Notes under the pieces: generated by a model | What the model was told of the DNA's origin: nothing | Seen by the model: the letters and a program-made list of their open reading frames with translations, nothing else | Database searches by the model: none | Part shown: positions 7,324-15,380 of the stretch, in pieces | Position numbering within the stretch: position 1 is the stretch's first letter | Layout of the letters: each line of letters begins with the position of its first letter | Virus record (IMG/VR): IMGVR_UViG_3300013093_000118 | Location: 1 to 37,508 of that record | Source of the DNA: a virus | Direction: 5' to 3' (one strand) | Length of the DNA stretch: 37,508 nucleotides | Translations under genes and position numbers: made by a program

Positions 7324-7375
7324 GTAGTATACGATAATACACTACAGTAGTTAGCTTGTCAATGATGTATACTAC
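7324..7375. repeat. 9-bp inverted repeat around the promoter, with central palindrome (possible operator)
   Basis: GTAGTATAC (7324-7332) and GTATACTAC (7367-7375) are perfect inverted copies that flank the -10 and -35 boxes. A third palindrome, ACTACAGTAGT (7341-7351), sits in the promoter spacer and shares the CTAC/GTAG half-site. This arrangement suits binding of a dimeric repressor or activator. No T-run follows on either strand, so it does not look like a terminator. No regulator gene is seen in the window. Confidence 0.55.
7334..7362 (-). promoter_or_regulatory. sigma-70-type promoter of the glycosyltransferase-like operon
   Basis: On the minus strand there is a perfect -35 box TTGACA (7357-7362), a 17-base spacer and the -10 box TATTAT (7334-7339; one mismatch to TATAAT). 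Transcription would start near 7327, followed by GGAG and the ATG at 7313. It differs from the NATAAATA boxes of the structural genes, so the host RNA polymerase can probably transcribe this operon without the phage late sigma. Confidence 0.75.
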
Positions 7376-7387
7376 CAAAGTCCTGGT

Positions 7388-8899
7388 TTAAGGTCCGGTA
7401 GATGTTATTCCAGTTGGAGTCGCAGCAATGAAATTACCAACATAACTGGTAGTCGATATCGTTGCAAATGGGCTTAGAGAATTACCAGCTAGTGTAACTG
7501 AGCTACTAGTTGGATATTGTAGTTTAACAATACTGTCTAGCTGACCAATGACGTCTTCGTCGATATCCCAAACGTTAGTATTTCCTTTTTGGTAGTCTTC
7601 TGAACCGCCGGCTTGGAATGTAACACTAGAACTACCGCTAGTTAACCCAGTTACTACAACACCAGCCATAGCATTATCAAATGTAGTTGATAACGTCACT
7701 GCATTACCGGCAACGCTTGCTACAAAGTAACCACTCTGAGCTGCACCAGTGCCGCCGCTGTTTATAAAACCAGTTTCGCCTGCGGCAGGAGCTGCTGGCA
7801 ATCCGTTTGTAGCTCCTGAAAAGAATATTTCAGTACCTACAGTAATACCGCTGGTAGTACTTAAAGTAACTGTACTAGGTGCAATGGTGCCGGTAACGCT
7901 GCCGGTTGCAACTGGAACGTTTGATGATAAATCTCTAAAACTGATAGTAAAAGATAATGTGGTTTGTGTAGCAGCATCTAGTGTACCATAGATGTCATAT
8001 TGATTTGGCGCATACAGGTATGGACCAGTTGAACCACTGCTTGTATAACCTATACTGTATAATCTGTAAGCAGTTCCTGGATTGGCTAATAGTTGACTCC
8101 AGCCGTTACTTGTTCCATTACCTGTAGTATTTTGACCAACTGAATTAAATCCACTAGCACCGTAATAACTAAAAGTTATAGTTCCCATGGTGCTTAGTAA
8201 AGTTGCCCAAGATGCATTTTTAGTAGTTGATGCACCTGTACCTGCAAATCTTGCGGCAAATGTAACACTACCGCCTGCGTTAAAGAAATATTTCGCAGCT
8301 AATGCACTAGTAAATTGTAATGATAGCAAATGCTGAACTGTAGGAATGTTTGATTCGGTTACTACAGGAGCAGTACTATTTGTTTTTCCGCCCCAAGCTG
8401 CTGTTCGAGAAGCAACAACGGCTGGATTATCGCTAGACGCACCGGTGATTGTCACTGTGCCGTATTGTCCACTTGGTGCTATAACATAGCATCCTGGTGT
8501 TGCTGGTCTGTTTACACTAGGACTAAAACCATTGTATGTTCCGCCGGTAGTAGGACTTGTACTAGATAGCTGTTGCGCCAATTGCAAATATGCATTTCTG
8601 TCTCTTGCAGTAATTGATCCTGTAGTAGTTGCTACAGTTAATAGAGGATCTTGTCCACTACTACCAACTTGGTGGAAATATAAAGCATATAAATCTCGCT
8701 GTAATTGATTCCACTGTGAGGCATAAATGGTTTTGTTATTTGTTTTACCAGTTGGAAGATTTGGAACAGCTTGACTTGTTGGAGTGGTGCCGTAGCCGCC
8801 GGTTCCAGTACCCATGATGCCATTAATTAATGACTGAATAGTATTGTAATCATTCGCTGCAATTAAATCGCCTACGCTATTTGGACTAGAACCTGCCAT
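7388..8899 (-). CDS. phage structural (tail-associated) protein, Gly/Ser/Thr-rich
   Basis: This 503-residue protein begins with a short module, VGDLIAANDYNTIQSLINGI followed by MGTGTGGYG, a pattern I associate with tail/appendage proteins of marine phages. Residues about 50-110 look helical (ASQWNQLQRDLYALYFHQ). The rest is beta-rich, with low-complexity Ser/Thr/Gly/Asn typical of fibre or adhesin shafts. Residues about 330-430 contain a beta insert of the kind seen in other structural proteins here (VTLSTTSGITVGTEIFFSG). A late promoter box (8922-8929) and an AGAGGG-type Shine-Dalgarno lie just upstream. It is the last gene of the late block. A tail or neck appendage role is inferred from context. 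Confidence 0.75.
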   Translation of the reverse strand: MAGSSPNSVGDLIAANDYNTIQSLINGIMGTGTGGYGTTPTSQAVPNLPTGKTNNKTIYASQWNQLQRDLYALYFHQVGSSGQDPLLTVATTTGSITARDRNAYLQLAQQLSSTSPTTGGTYNGFSPSVNRPATPGCYVIAPSGQYGTVTITGASSDNPAVVASRTAAWGGKTNSTAPVVTESNIPTVQHLLSLQFTSALAAKYFFNAGGSVTFAARFAGTGASTTKNASWATLLSTMGTITFSYYGASGFNSVGQNTTGNGTSNGWSQLLANPGTAYRLYSIGYTSSGSTGPYLYAPNQYDIYGTLDAATQTTLSFTISFRDLSSNVPVATGSVTGTIAPSTVTLSTTSGITVGTEIFFSGATNGLPAAPAAGETGFINSGGTGAAQSGYFVASVAGNAVTLSTTFDNAMAGVVVTGLTSGSSSVTFQAGGSEDYQKGNTNVWDIDEDVIGQLDSIVKLQYPTSSSVTLAGNSLSPFATISTTSYVGNFIAATPTGITSTGP

Positions 8900-8921
8900 T
8901 TTTACCCTCTTTTCTTTAAGC

Positions 8922-8929
8922 TATTTATT
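8922..8929 (-). promoter_or_regulatory. T4-like late promoter box (AATAAATA)
   Basis: The minus-strand sequence AATAAATA fits the NATAAATA late promoter of T4-like marine phages (T4: TATAAATA). It is in the 31-base gap between structural genes, 22 bases before the ATG at 8899. Confidence 0.65.
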
Positions 8930-8930
8930 T

Positions 8931-10424
8931 TTACAAAATTACACATTCGACTAATCTGATATCCTCAGAATCACTATCTTCTAATGACACTGCAAATACA
9001 CCAGGTATAGTGTAATCTGTAGCAGTTCTTCCGTAACCGCTACCAGTAGAAATTAATAAATCGCCCTTACATACTGGTCCAATTATCTTAACTGGTACAC
9101 GACCTTTTAGTGCAACATAAGTTCCACCTTCTAGATCTTTATTCATCATAAATGCTGGATTAGTACTTATTACACCGATTGGGAAATCTCCGTAACCAGC
9201 AGCACGTATTTCAGCAGGGCCACCTACACATACTACTGTTCCTGGATCATATTCTTGATCTGCTAGATATTTTTCTGCTAAGTCGGCGTATTGTGCTGAT
9301 GTTGCTGTTCCTGAAAATACGTTGGCTGCAAGATTTCCGCTAGTATCTCTCATGGCTGCATTTACTACGCCTGGATTTACTGCAATACTTCCGCCAGCAT
9401 ATAATCCGCCACCGTAGCCAATTTTATCAGCTTGTTGTACTGTGCCATTATAGTATTGCGCATACACCTGTCCCCATGGCTGAGATATACTTCCTAAATT
9501 AGAATATACACTTCCACCGCTAGCACCCGGCAAACAATCATTGCCCTTTAATGTTAGTGGTTGAGTTTGTTGATTATCCTGTTTAGTTAAAAAATAAATT
9601 GTATCGTTGGCTGTATTTTGAATTGTAGGATAGGTATTACTAGCATTATATACTGACAATTTAGAAGGACTACCTACAGTATATCCCTGATCAGTAAAAT
9701 TAATAACAGTATTAAAACTTGATTGACTACTAGTCAAATAACTACTTGCAGGTATTCCACCTAGTGAATCTGCATCGGCTGCTGTACCCCAGAATCTGTG
9801 ATTAGTAGTAGTGTGCCCTGGATGATTTAAATCATCCATTGTGTTAATTAGAGTAATACCTTGGTGTATTTTTAAGAATCCATTAATAGGATTAGCAGTT
9901 GTATCCAACTGGAAATCATCTGAACTGATTACAAAAATTGTATTACCGTTTGCAACACCTTTAATAATTGAGTGGGTTCCATCTAAACCTTGAACGGTAG
10001 CAGAAACCATATTTGTTAAATTTGTGCCTGCTGCCTGTGGTCCAATTAACTGATATGGAATTTGGGAATTACCAGTGTAGGCATATAGCTGATTGCTGTC
10101 TGTCTTAAAGAATAAATCGCCAACACTTTGACCGCTAGGGAATGTTGTACCAATTTCTGCACCACTAGCTGTACGGAACGTACTACCATCGTAGAAACGT
10201 ATTCTCTGTAGACCAGAATCAAACCATAACTGTCCAGCTATTGGGTTTGGAGGTGCACTTGTATTAGCAAAATTTTCAAGCAAATATACAAAATTTTCAT
10301 TTTGTACTGGACCATATCCAGCATAATTTTTACCGATTAGGGTAATATCATGGGACGAATCAACCGTGCCATCGGCCACCGTTGTAAGTAACGTTCCGTT
10401 ATAATGATTGATTGTATATGACAT
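8931..10424 (-). CDS. tail fibre-type protein 1 (shared N-terminal module, conserved C-terminal beta domain)
   Basis: This 497-residue protein opens with a module (residues about 1-190) shared with the next two upstream genes: NGTLLTTVADGT, LIGKNYAGYG, NFVYLLENFAN, PIAGQLWFDS and a GDLFF..QLYAY segment. A RFWGTAADADSLGGIPASSY segment follows (also in the 790-residue protein), then a repetitive middle. The C-terminus (from about residue 375) reads SAQYADLAEKYLADQEYDPG and continues through a GVISTNPAFMMN block and a beta-rich end. From memory this end is common to tail fibres of marine T4-like phages and faintly resembles Peptidase_G2-type autoproteolytic/trimerisation domains; this needs a profile search. 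A receptor-binding role is inferred. The late promoter box lies at 10450-10457, with AAGGAA 10 bases before the ATG. Confidence 0.8.
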   Translation of the reverse strand: MSYTINHYNGTLLTTVADGTVDSSHDITLIGKNYAGYGPVQNENFVYLLENFANTSAPPNPIAGQLWFDSGLQRIRFYDGSTFRTASGAEIGTTFPSGQSVGDLFFKTDSNQLYAYTGNSQIPYQLIGPQAAGTNLTNMVSATVQGLDGTHSIIKGVANGNTIFVISSDDFQLDTTANPINGFLKIHQGITLINTMDDLNHPGHTTTNHRFWGTAADADSLGGIPASSYLTSSQSSFNTVINFTDQGYTVGSPSKLSVYNASNTYPTIQNTANDTIYFLTKQDNQQTQPLTLKGNDCLPGASGGSVYSNLGSISQPWGQVYAQYYNGTVQQADKIGYGGGLYAGGSIAVNPGVVNAAMRDTSGNLAANVFSGTATSAQYADLAEKYLADQEYDPGTVVCVGGPAEIRAAGYGDFPIGVISTNPAFMMNKDLEGGTYVALKGRVPVKIIGPVCKGDLLISTGSGYGRTATDYTIPGVFAVSLEDSDSEDIRLVECVIL

Positions 10425-10449
10425 GTTTCGCTCGTTCCTTATTTTAGAG

Positions 10450-10457
10450 TATTTATG
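10450..10457 (-). promoter_or_regulatory. T4-like late promoter box (CATAAATA)
   Basis: The minus-strand CATAAATA lies in the 51-base gap, 25 bases before the ATG at 10424, with a good Shine-Dalgarno (AAGGAA) between them. It fits the NATAAATA late consensus. Confidence 0.65.
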
Positions 10458-10475
10458 CTATTTTGCATTAAAAAA

Positions 10476-12347
10476 TTAAGCTATCACTGATTTAATCACA
10501 GCAAATTGCAAGACAATTGGCTCTGATAGTGCAACTGATGATAAATTATGCACAAAAATCGTTGCAGATCCAGCAGCTGGTGTAGTAGCAAAAGAATATG
10601 CTCCTAATGTTCCGCCAGAACAATGATTGACTAAAACTAGATCTGTTGCAGAAATTGCACTGTTTGTTAGGGTAAATTGTATAATAGCACCAGATGATAA
10701 ACTGGCAGAATTCATAGTAATCTGGCCATTAATTGCATTTAATGTAACACCGTTACCTTTAGTAACTCCTTGAGTTACAGTACCACCGGATCCTGTAGCA
10801 TATCCTATTCCAGCTATAGGACTATTAGAAACTATTGGTCCAGATGATGTTAGACTGTTTAAAGTTCCTACATTCTGTAAACTAGAGTTGATTACGCTGC
10901 TGCCTAATGTTGTAGAATTCAATACAGGATTGGTGCCAATTTTATATGATTTACCTGAAGCTAAATCTATATTTTCACTACTTGTCCATGAGGCAGTTGC
11001 AGAGCTCCACTGCAATGTTTTATCTGACCCGCCCTTAATTATAAATCCAGCACCATTGGCTGTAATGTCAGAAGGACTGCTTGTGTGAGCAAGAGTTATT
11101 GTATAGTCTTCAAGGTCTACTGTGGCTGTATTTTTACTAGTTGTTGTACCGTTAACTGTTAAATTTCCTTCAATAATAACAGTTCCAGGGCTAGCACTTG
11201 TGCCAACGTGTAATGTTGCAGCCGGTGTTGAGTTGTATAGCCCAATATACTGATCTCTAGCATCAATAAAGACTGCATTGTTTGATCCATTAGTACTGCT
11301 TTCTAATCCGATAACAAAATTTTGATCTGTTGAATTACTTTGTACTGTGAACGTGCCAGATGAAACATTAAATTCTGTATTACTGCTAGGTCCTAAAATT
11401 AATTGTGTCGATGAGTTAGAATTAGCAATAGTTAATTTGCCGCTAGCGAAATTATCTCCAGAAATTTGTAAGAAGTTTTGTGCATTTTTAAGACTACCGT
11501 CAGCTGCAATAAGATTGTTTGCCTGAGACACTGGTACATTAAACTCTATTCCAGTAAGTCCACTAGCAGTAAATCCAATATTAATCGATCCCAAGGCTGC
11601 GGTAATTGTTGTTGAAGCAACCGTGGCACTAGTACTTACTGTATAAGTTCCAGTGTTGCCATTTCCTGTACCAAATCCTGTAATAGTTGTTCCTGGAGGT
11701 ATGTTAGATCCAACAAGTACCATTCCCTGAGCAATAATGCCTGCTGTGACGTTTGTCACAGTTAATGTTGAACCACTTTGGCTAGCATTAAATGTAGCTA
11801 GTTTATTGAATCCAGAGATACTAGTTGAAGGTGTAAATGCGTCTTTACTATAAATTCCTAATAATGTGTTAGCAACATACATTAAAACTACTGTATGACT
11901 TTTTAAATTTGTATCTAAAATATCTTCTACGATAAATCCGCAAGGTCCCTGTGCGCTAGTATATATTGGTCCAGCTAAAAAGTTTGCAAGGCCATCATTA
12001 AAATATAACTGTCCAGTGGTGCTGTTAATCCATAGGTCACCAGTGGTCAATGAGCTAGGAACAGTGGGTGCAACTAAAGTTCCTCCACTGACTTTAAAAC
12101 TACTGCCATCATATACTTTTAGTCGTTGTTCGCTTGTATCATACCATAACTGTCCCGGTATTGGATGACTTGGTTGAACATCGTTAGCAAAATTTTCTAG
12201 TAACCATACAAAGTTATCATTAATAAAAGTACCGTACGAGGTAGAATTTTTTCCAATTAACGTTAAATTGGTAGCTGTCTGATCAATAGTGCTATCTTGT
12301 ACTACAGTTAGCAGATCACCGTTGGTTTTAAGTATTGAATAGCTCAT
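10476..12347 (-). CDS. tail fibre-type protein 2 (shared N-terminal module, different C-terminus)
   Basis: This 623-residue protein repeats the shared module: NGDLLTVVQDSTID, LIGKNSTSYG, NFVWLLENFAND, PIPGQLWYDT, RLKVYDGSSFK, GDLWINSTTGQLYF. An inserted beta domain follows at about residues 190-255 (GSTLTVTNVTAGIIAQGMVL and a GTGNGNTGTYTVS block). The middle looks like a fibre shaft, including LHVGTSASPGTVIIEGNLTV and a GTTTSKNTATVDLEDYTITL segment. The C-terminal domain (about 540-623) is not shared with its paralogues and has neither the collar domain nor the AEKYLAD block. The start ATG overlaps the preceding stop (TAATG), and the Shine-Dalgarno is weak, so translation is probably coupled to fibre protein 3. 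A role in receptor binding is inferred. Confidence 0.78.
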   Translation of the reverse strand: MSYSILKTNGDLLTVVQDSTIDQTATNLTLIGKNSTSYGTFINDNFVWLLENFANDVQPSHPIPGQLWYDTSEQRLKVYDGSSFKVSGGTLVAPTVPSSLTTGDLWINSTTGQLYFNDGLANFLAGPIYTSAQGPCGFIVEDILDTNLKSHTVVLMYVANTLLGIYSKDAFTPSTSISGFNKLATFNASQSGSTLTVTNVTAGIIAQGMVLVGSNIPPGTTITGFGTGNGNTGTYTVSTSATVASTTITAALGSINIGFTASGLTGIEFNVPVSQANNLIAADGSLKNAQNFLQISGDNFASGKLTIANSNSSTQLILGPSSNTEFNVSSGTFTVQSNSTDQNFVIGLESSTNGSNNAVFIDARDQYIGLYNSTPAATLHVGTSASPGTVIIEGNLTVNGTTTSKNTATVDLEDYTITLAHTSSPSDITANGAGFIIKGGSDKTLQWSSATASWTSSENIDLASGKSYKIGTNPVLNSTTLGSSVINSSLQNVGTLNSLTSSGPIVSNSPIAGIGYATGSGGTVTQGVTKGNGVTLNAINGQITMNSASLSSGAIIQFTLTNSAISATDLVLVNHCSGGTLGAYSFATTPAAGSATIFVHNLSSVALSEPIVLQFAVIKSVIA

Positions 12348-14719
12348 TATATGTTACCAGTAAAAATAATATAGTTGATAGTTAGGTATGGATTTACGAT
12401 TGGAACAGCGTTTCCAGGCTTTGCATTGTTACTTGCACTAGAACTTGTTGCTGCTGAAAAATATTGAGTTGCTCCAGTTGCCGCATAGGTTGGCAATTCA
12501 GTTACATCAAGTACTGCATTTTGTTGGCCGCCAGATCCGCCCACTGCATCGGCTGTGGTTGAGGTAATGCGTCTTGCGCCAGCAGATCCATCTAGTACTC
12601 CACCAGTGTATACTAAATTTCCATTAACATCAGTTGCTTGAGTATAGCTATTAACAGACGATCCATTAACACCGTCAGTTAAATTATCCATATTGTCACG
12701 ACCAAGTGCAAAACGACCTCTTAGATCTGGGAGACAGAATGTGTTTTTGCCCTGTGGTGTTCCTAAATTATAAGTACTACCAATGACGTTATAGAGTAAT
12801 CTATAGGTATCCTGACTTATTTCACTACCATCACACAATAGATATCCTGCGGGAACTGTAGATCCAGTACCTGCAAATGGTAATATTGAACCCACGGGCA
12901 CTTGACTCACATGACTTAAAAATACACTCTTAGTCATTGACTTTAATACTGAGCTATTGACTGTGGTTTGTAATACCAACAGTTGATCGCTAGGTGAAGA
13001 ATCAGTTGCTGCTGGTTTATTTGTAATCAACGGAGTATCAGCGGTTACTGTTAGTACAGCTTGTCCGTTTGAACTTATACCATTAAATAATGTTCCTGCA
13101 ATACCGCTTACTGGATCTGGCACGCTGATAAAATCAGATTGTACATTACCTACAGTTCCGCCTAATTTAAATAAAGTACTATTAGTTAAGGCAGCAGCAG
13201 TACCGGTAACGCTACCAGATACTGTTCCAGCAAACGTTCCGTTAAACACTCCGTTAAATGTTGATGCATATATATTTCTAAATGGTCGTGTTTGTGATCC
13301 AATATCGTAGATTGGTACAGTTTGATCTGCTGCTGGTTGAATTACTGGACCACCACTAGCATTACCGCTGATTAGTATTTTTCCAGATGTTGTTATATCG
13401 GCAGACGAAGTTAATGCTAAAGAAGTAGTAATACCCGATGTTGTATTTGCTGACAACACTGTAGAATTATTAGTAGTACCGTCAGTAACTATTAGGCCAC
13501 CTGCTGTACCAGCTACTCCAGAAGTAATTACTCCAGCAACACTCAGTACAGTAGTTGGATTAGTGTTATTTGCTCCTATTCCAACATTACCAGTTGCATC
13601 AATGTGTAACATAGTTTTATTGTTTGTTATAAAATCAAAACTATTTCCGGTTACATTTCCTGTAAATCCAATACTTGTTCCGTTAATGCCGAGATTAAAA
13701 TCTAAATTGTTACCAACACTAAACCCGCTGGCATTTTTAATATTCAATGGATAATTTGTAGTGCTAGAGATATCTGATCTTAAAAAGTTAGATGAACTTA
13801 CTGATGTATTATTAATTAATAATGAATCAGCTGACTGCGCTGTTCCCCAGAATCTAGTAACTGATGCTGCTAAGTTGGTAAATGTTAAACTTGTTCCCGA
13901 AACAAAATTTGGAGTAAAGACCACTGATGGGCTAAATGTTACTGTATTTCCATTAACTGCTGTCACTGTTAGACTAGTAATATTGCTACTGTTAGGAGGA
14001 GCAGCGAATGTTGCACCTCGACTGACTCCGATCGCACTAGTCACAGTAAACGACGAACTAGTAGTGCCGATCGTAGCAGTCTGCATAGTTGCTTGTACTA
14101 CAGTAGCACCGGTTAGTGAGTTTGATGCATCAACTGTACTGAGATTTATACCTTCATTAATCGATGAGAATCCGCTAATACTTGATTTTGGATTAAAAGT
14201 TTCTTTACTAATAATAGCAATTCTGTATCCATTAGCATACATAGATATTACATTATGTGTAACATTATTAATATCGTCAATGGTTTCTACAATAGGACCT
14301 GTAGTATTTCCAGTAGTATATTGTGGTCCTACTAATACCCAAGAGCTGCCTCCAAACAAATATAATTGTTGTGTAGTAGTATTAACCCAAAGATCACCGA
14401 TGTTGCTACTTGCAACCGCAGGCGCAGTGTCACCTTTTTTAAGTGATCCAGCTTCGACCCAATTAGTTCCATCATACAACATGAGAATTTTATTGCTAGT
14501 GTCATACCATAATTCGCCCTGAACAGGTGTACTAGGTGCAGTTGGGCTAGCAAAATTTTCTAATAACTGTAAAAAATCTTTAGCAATTACCGGAGCATAT
14601 CCTGAATAGTTTCTACCAACAAATGCTAAATCAGTAGTAGTGTTGAGAGAACCGTCCTCAACTACAAGGGGAATCTTAGCAGGATTTGTAGAATCTGTAA
14701 ATTGAATTTGATAGGCCAT
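12347..14719 (-). CDS. tail fibre-type protein 3 with C-terminal phage tail-collar domain
   Basis: This 790-residue protein carries the shared module at residues about 1-185 (VVEDGSLN, FVGRNYSGYAP, FLQLLENFA, PVQGELWYDT, GDLWVNTTTQQLYLF). A beta insert rich in Thr/Val follows (about 210-290), then RFWGTAQSADSL and repetitive shaft sequence. Residues about 605-680 form a tail-collar domain: VPVGSILPFAG, PAGYLLCDGSEIS, YRLLYNVIGSTYN and LPDLRGRFALGRDN, as in the phage Collar family found in short tail fibres such as T4 gp12. The ATG is 3 bases after the preceding stop, with AGGAG about 8 bases upstream. This gene most likely encodes a short-tail-fibre or adhesin subunit of the baseplate (family knowledge plus position). 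Confidence 0.85.
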   Translation of the reverse strand: MAYQIQFTDSTNPAKIPLVVEDGSLNTTTDLAFVGRNYSGYAPVIAKDFLQLLENFASPTAPSTPVQGELWYDTSNKILMLYDGTNWVEAGSLKKGDTAPAVASSNIGDLWVNTTTQQLYLFGGSSWVLVGPQYTTGNTTGPIVETIDDINNVTHNVISMYANGYRIAIISKETFNPKSSISGFSSINEGINLSTVDASNSLTGATVVQATMQTATIGTTSSSFTVTSAIGVSRGATFAAPPNSSNITSLTVTAVNGNTVTFSPSVVFTPNFVSGTSLTFTNLAASVTRFWGTAQSADSLLINNTSVSSSNFLRSDISSTTNYPLNIKNASGFSVGNNLDFNLGINGTSIGFTGNVTGNSFDFITNNKTMLHIDATGNVGIGANNTNPTTVLSVAGVITSGVAGTAGGLIVTDGTTNNSTVLSANTTSGITTSLALTSSADITTSGKILISGNASGGPVIQPAADQTVPIYDIGSQTRPFRNIYASTFNGVFNGTFAGTVSGSVTGTAAALTNSTLFKLGGTVGNVQSDFISVPDPVSGIAGTLFNGISSNGQAVLTVTADTPLITNKPAATDSSPSDQLLVLQTTVNSSVLKSMTKSVFLSHVSQVPVGSILPFAGTGSTVPAGYLLCDGSEISQDTYRLLYNVIGSTYNLGTPQGKNTFCLPDLRGRFALGRDNMDNLTDGVNGSSVNSYTQATDVNGNLVYTGGVLDGSAGARRITSTTADAVGGSGGQQNAVLDVTELPTYAATGATQYFSAATSSSASNNAKPGNAVPIVNPYLTINYIIFTGNI

Positions 14720-14722
14720 TCG

Positions 14723-15331
14723 TTAAACTCCTACAAGTCCGGTTAGAGTTTGTATACGAACTGTATAATCAATTTGAATTAATCTGTTTAAACTTTTTTG
14801 TACCGGATGGAAAATAACGTGAGTAAGTAATAAACTGTTGCCCGAAGGACTGTAACTTTTCAATCCTAACTCATCGAATACATAAGTGGTTTGTCCTGAT
14901 GCTGTAGTGTCATAGGCATTTTGTCCACTAGGTTCACTATAGTCTAAAAGACAAGTTACAAAAATATCAGTGTAATTTGTTCCAGTTGCGTGGCGTGCTT
15001 CTGTAAAATTTCGAGTCGGATCAGTGTTGGTGCTTGAGTTAGGATCAACCACTTTAGTATAGGTTTGATTGTATAAACTAGCGTTAATGCCGCTAGTATT
15101 AGGAGTTAGATAGGTAATAATTCCAGTAGGATCGACAGTAGTGCCTCCGTTGCCGAATGCCATTTGGTAGACAAACCCGCTATCATTGTTAATCATACTG
15201 TTGGCTAGCGCCTGGCTCATATTTTCGTAATGGATCGCATTACGCTTGTTAATGTAAGTTTCCTTAGAGACAGGATCATAGATATGGATATGGCCTTCTA
15301 CGTGGATTCCGGTTACGTCTTTGCTCTGCAT
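14723..15331 (-). CDS. baseplate/tail structural protein (gp8-position, marine T4-like type)
   Basis: This 202-residue protein starts MQSKDVTGIHVEGHIHIYDP. It contains NKRNAIHYENMSQALA, MAFGNGGTTVDPTGIITYL, VFDELGLKS and HVIFHPVQKSLNRLIQIDYT. From memory these blocks are strongly conserved in virion structural proteins of T4-like cyanophages. It lies where T4 has gp8/gp9, between the wedge genes and the fibres, which suggests a connector between baseplate and fibres (inference). It has its own late promoter box (15352-15359) and a purine-rich AGAGAGA Shine-Dalgarno, and it leads the transcript for fibre proteins 3 and 2. Confidence 0.8.
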   Translation of the reverse strand: MQSKDVTGIHVEGHIHIYDPVSKETYINKRNAIHYENMSQALANSMINNDSGFVYQMAFGNGGTTVDPTGIITYLTPNTSGINASLYNQTYTKVVDPNSSTNTDPTRNFTEARHATGTNYTDIFVTCLLDYSEPSGQNAYDTTASGQTTYVFDELGLKSYSPSGNSLLLTHVIFHPVQKSLNRLIQIDYTVRIQTLTGLVGV

Positions 15332-15351
15332 AGTAATCTCTCTTTATCTTA

Positions 15352-15359
15352 TATTTATC
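15352..15359 (-). promoter_or_regulatory. T4-like late promoter box (GATAAATA)
   Basis: The minus-strand GATAAATA lies in the 49-base gap after the S53 gene, 20 bases before the ATG at 15331. It fits the NATAAATA late consensus. Confidence 0.68.
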
Positions 15360-15380
15360 AATGTTTATAATGTGCTAGTT

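Noticed and set aside
7314-7387. Gap as a terminator of the late block
   Set aside because: The inverted repeats are far apart and no T-run follows, while a sigma-70 promoter fits the region better.
11744-11761. Hairpin CTGTGAC-GTTT-GTCACAG
   Set aside because: The 7-bp stem is perfect but lies inside fibre protein 2 with no T-run on either strand, so it is not a terminator; probably chance.
13761-14522. 253-codon open frame on the plus strand
   Set aside because: It is antisense to fibre protein 3, hydrophobic and repetitive as expected for the reverse of Thr/Ser/Asn-rich codons, and without a ribosome-binding site.
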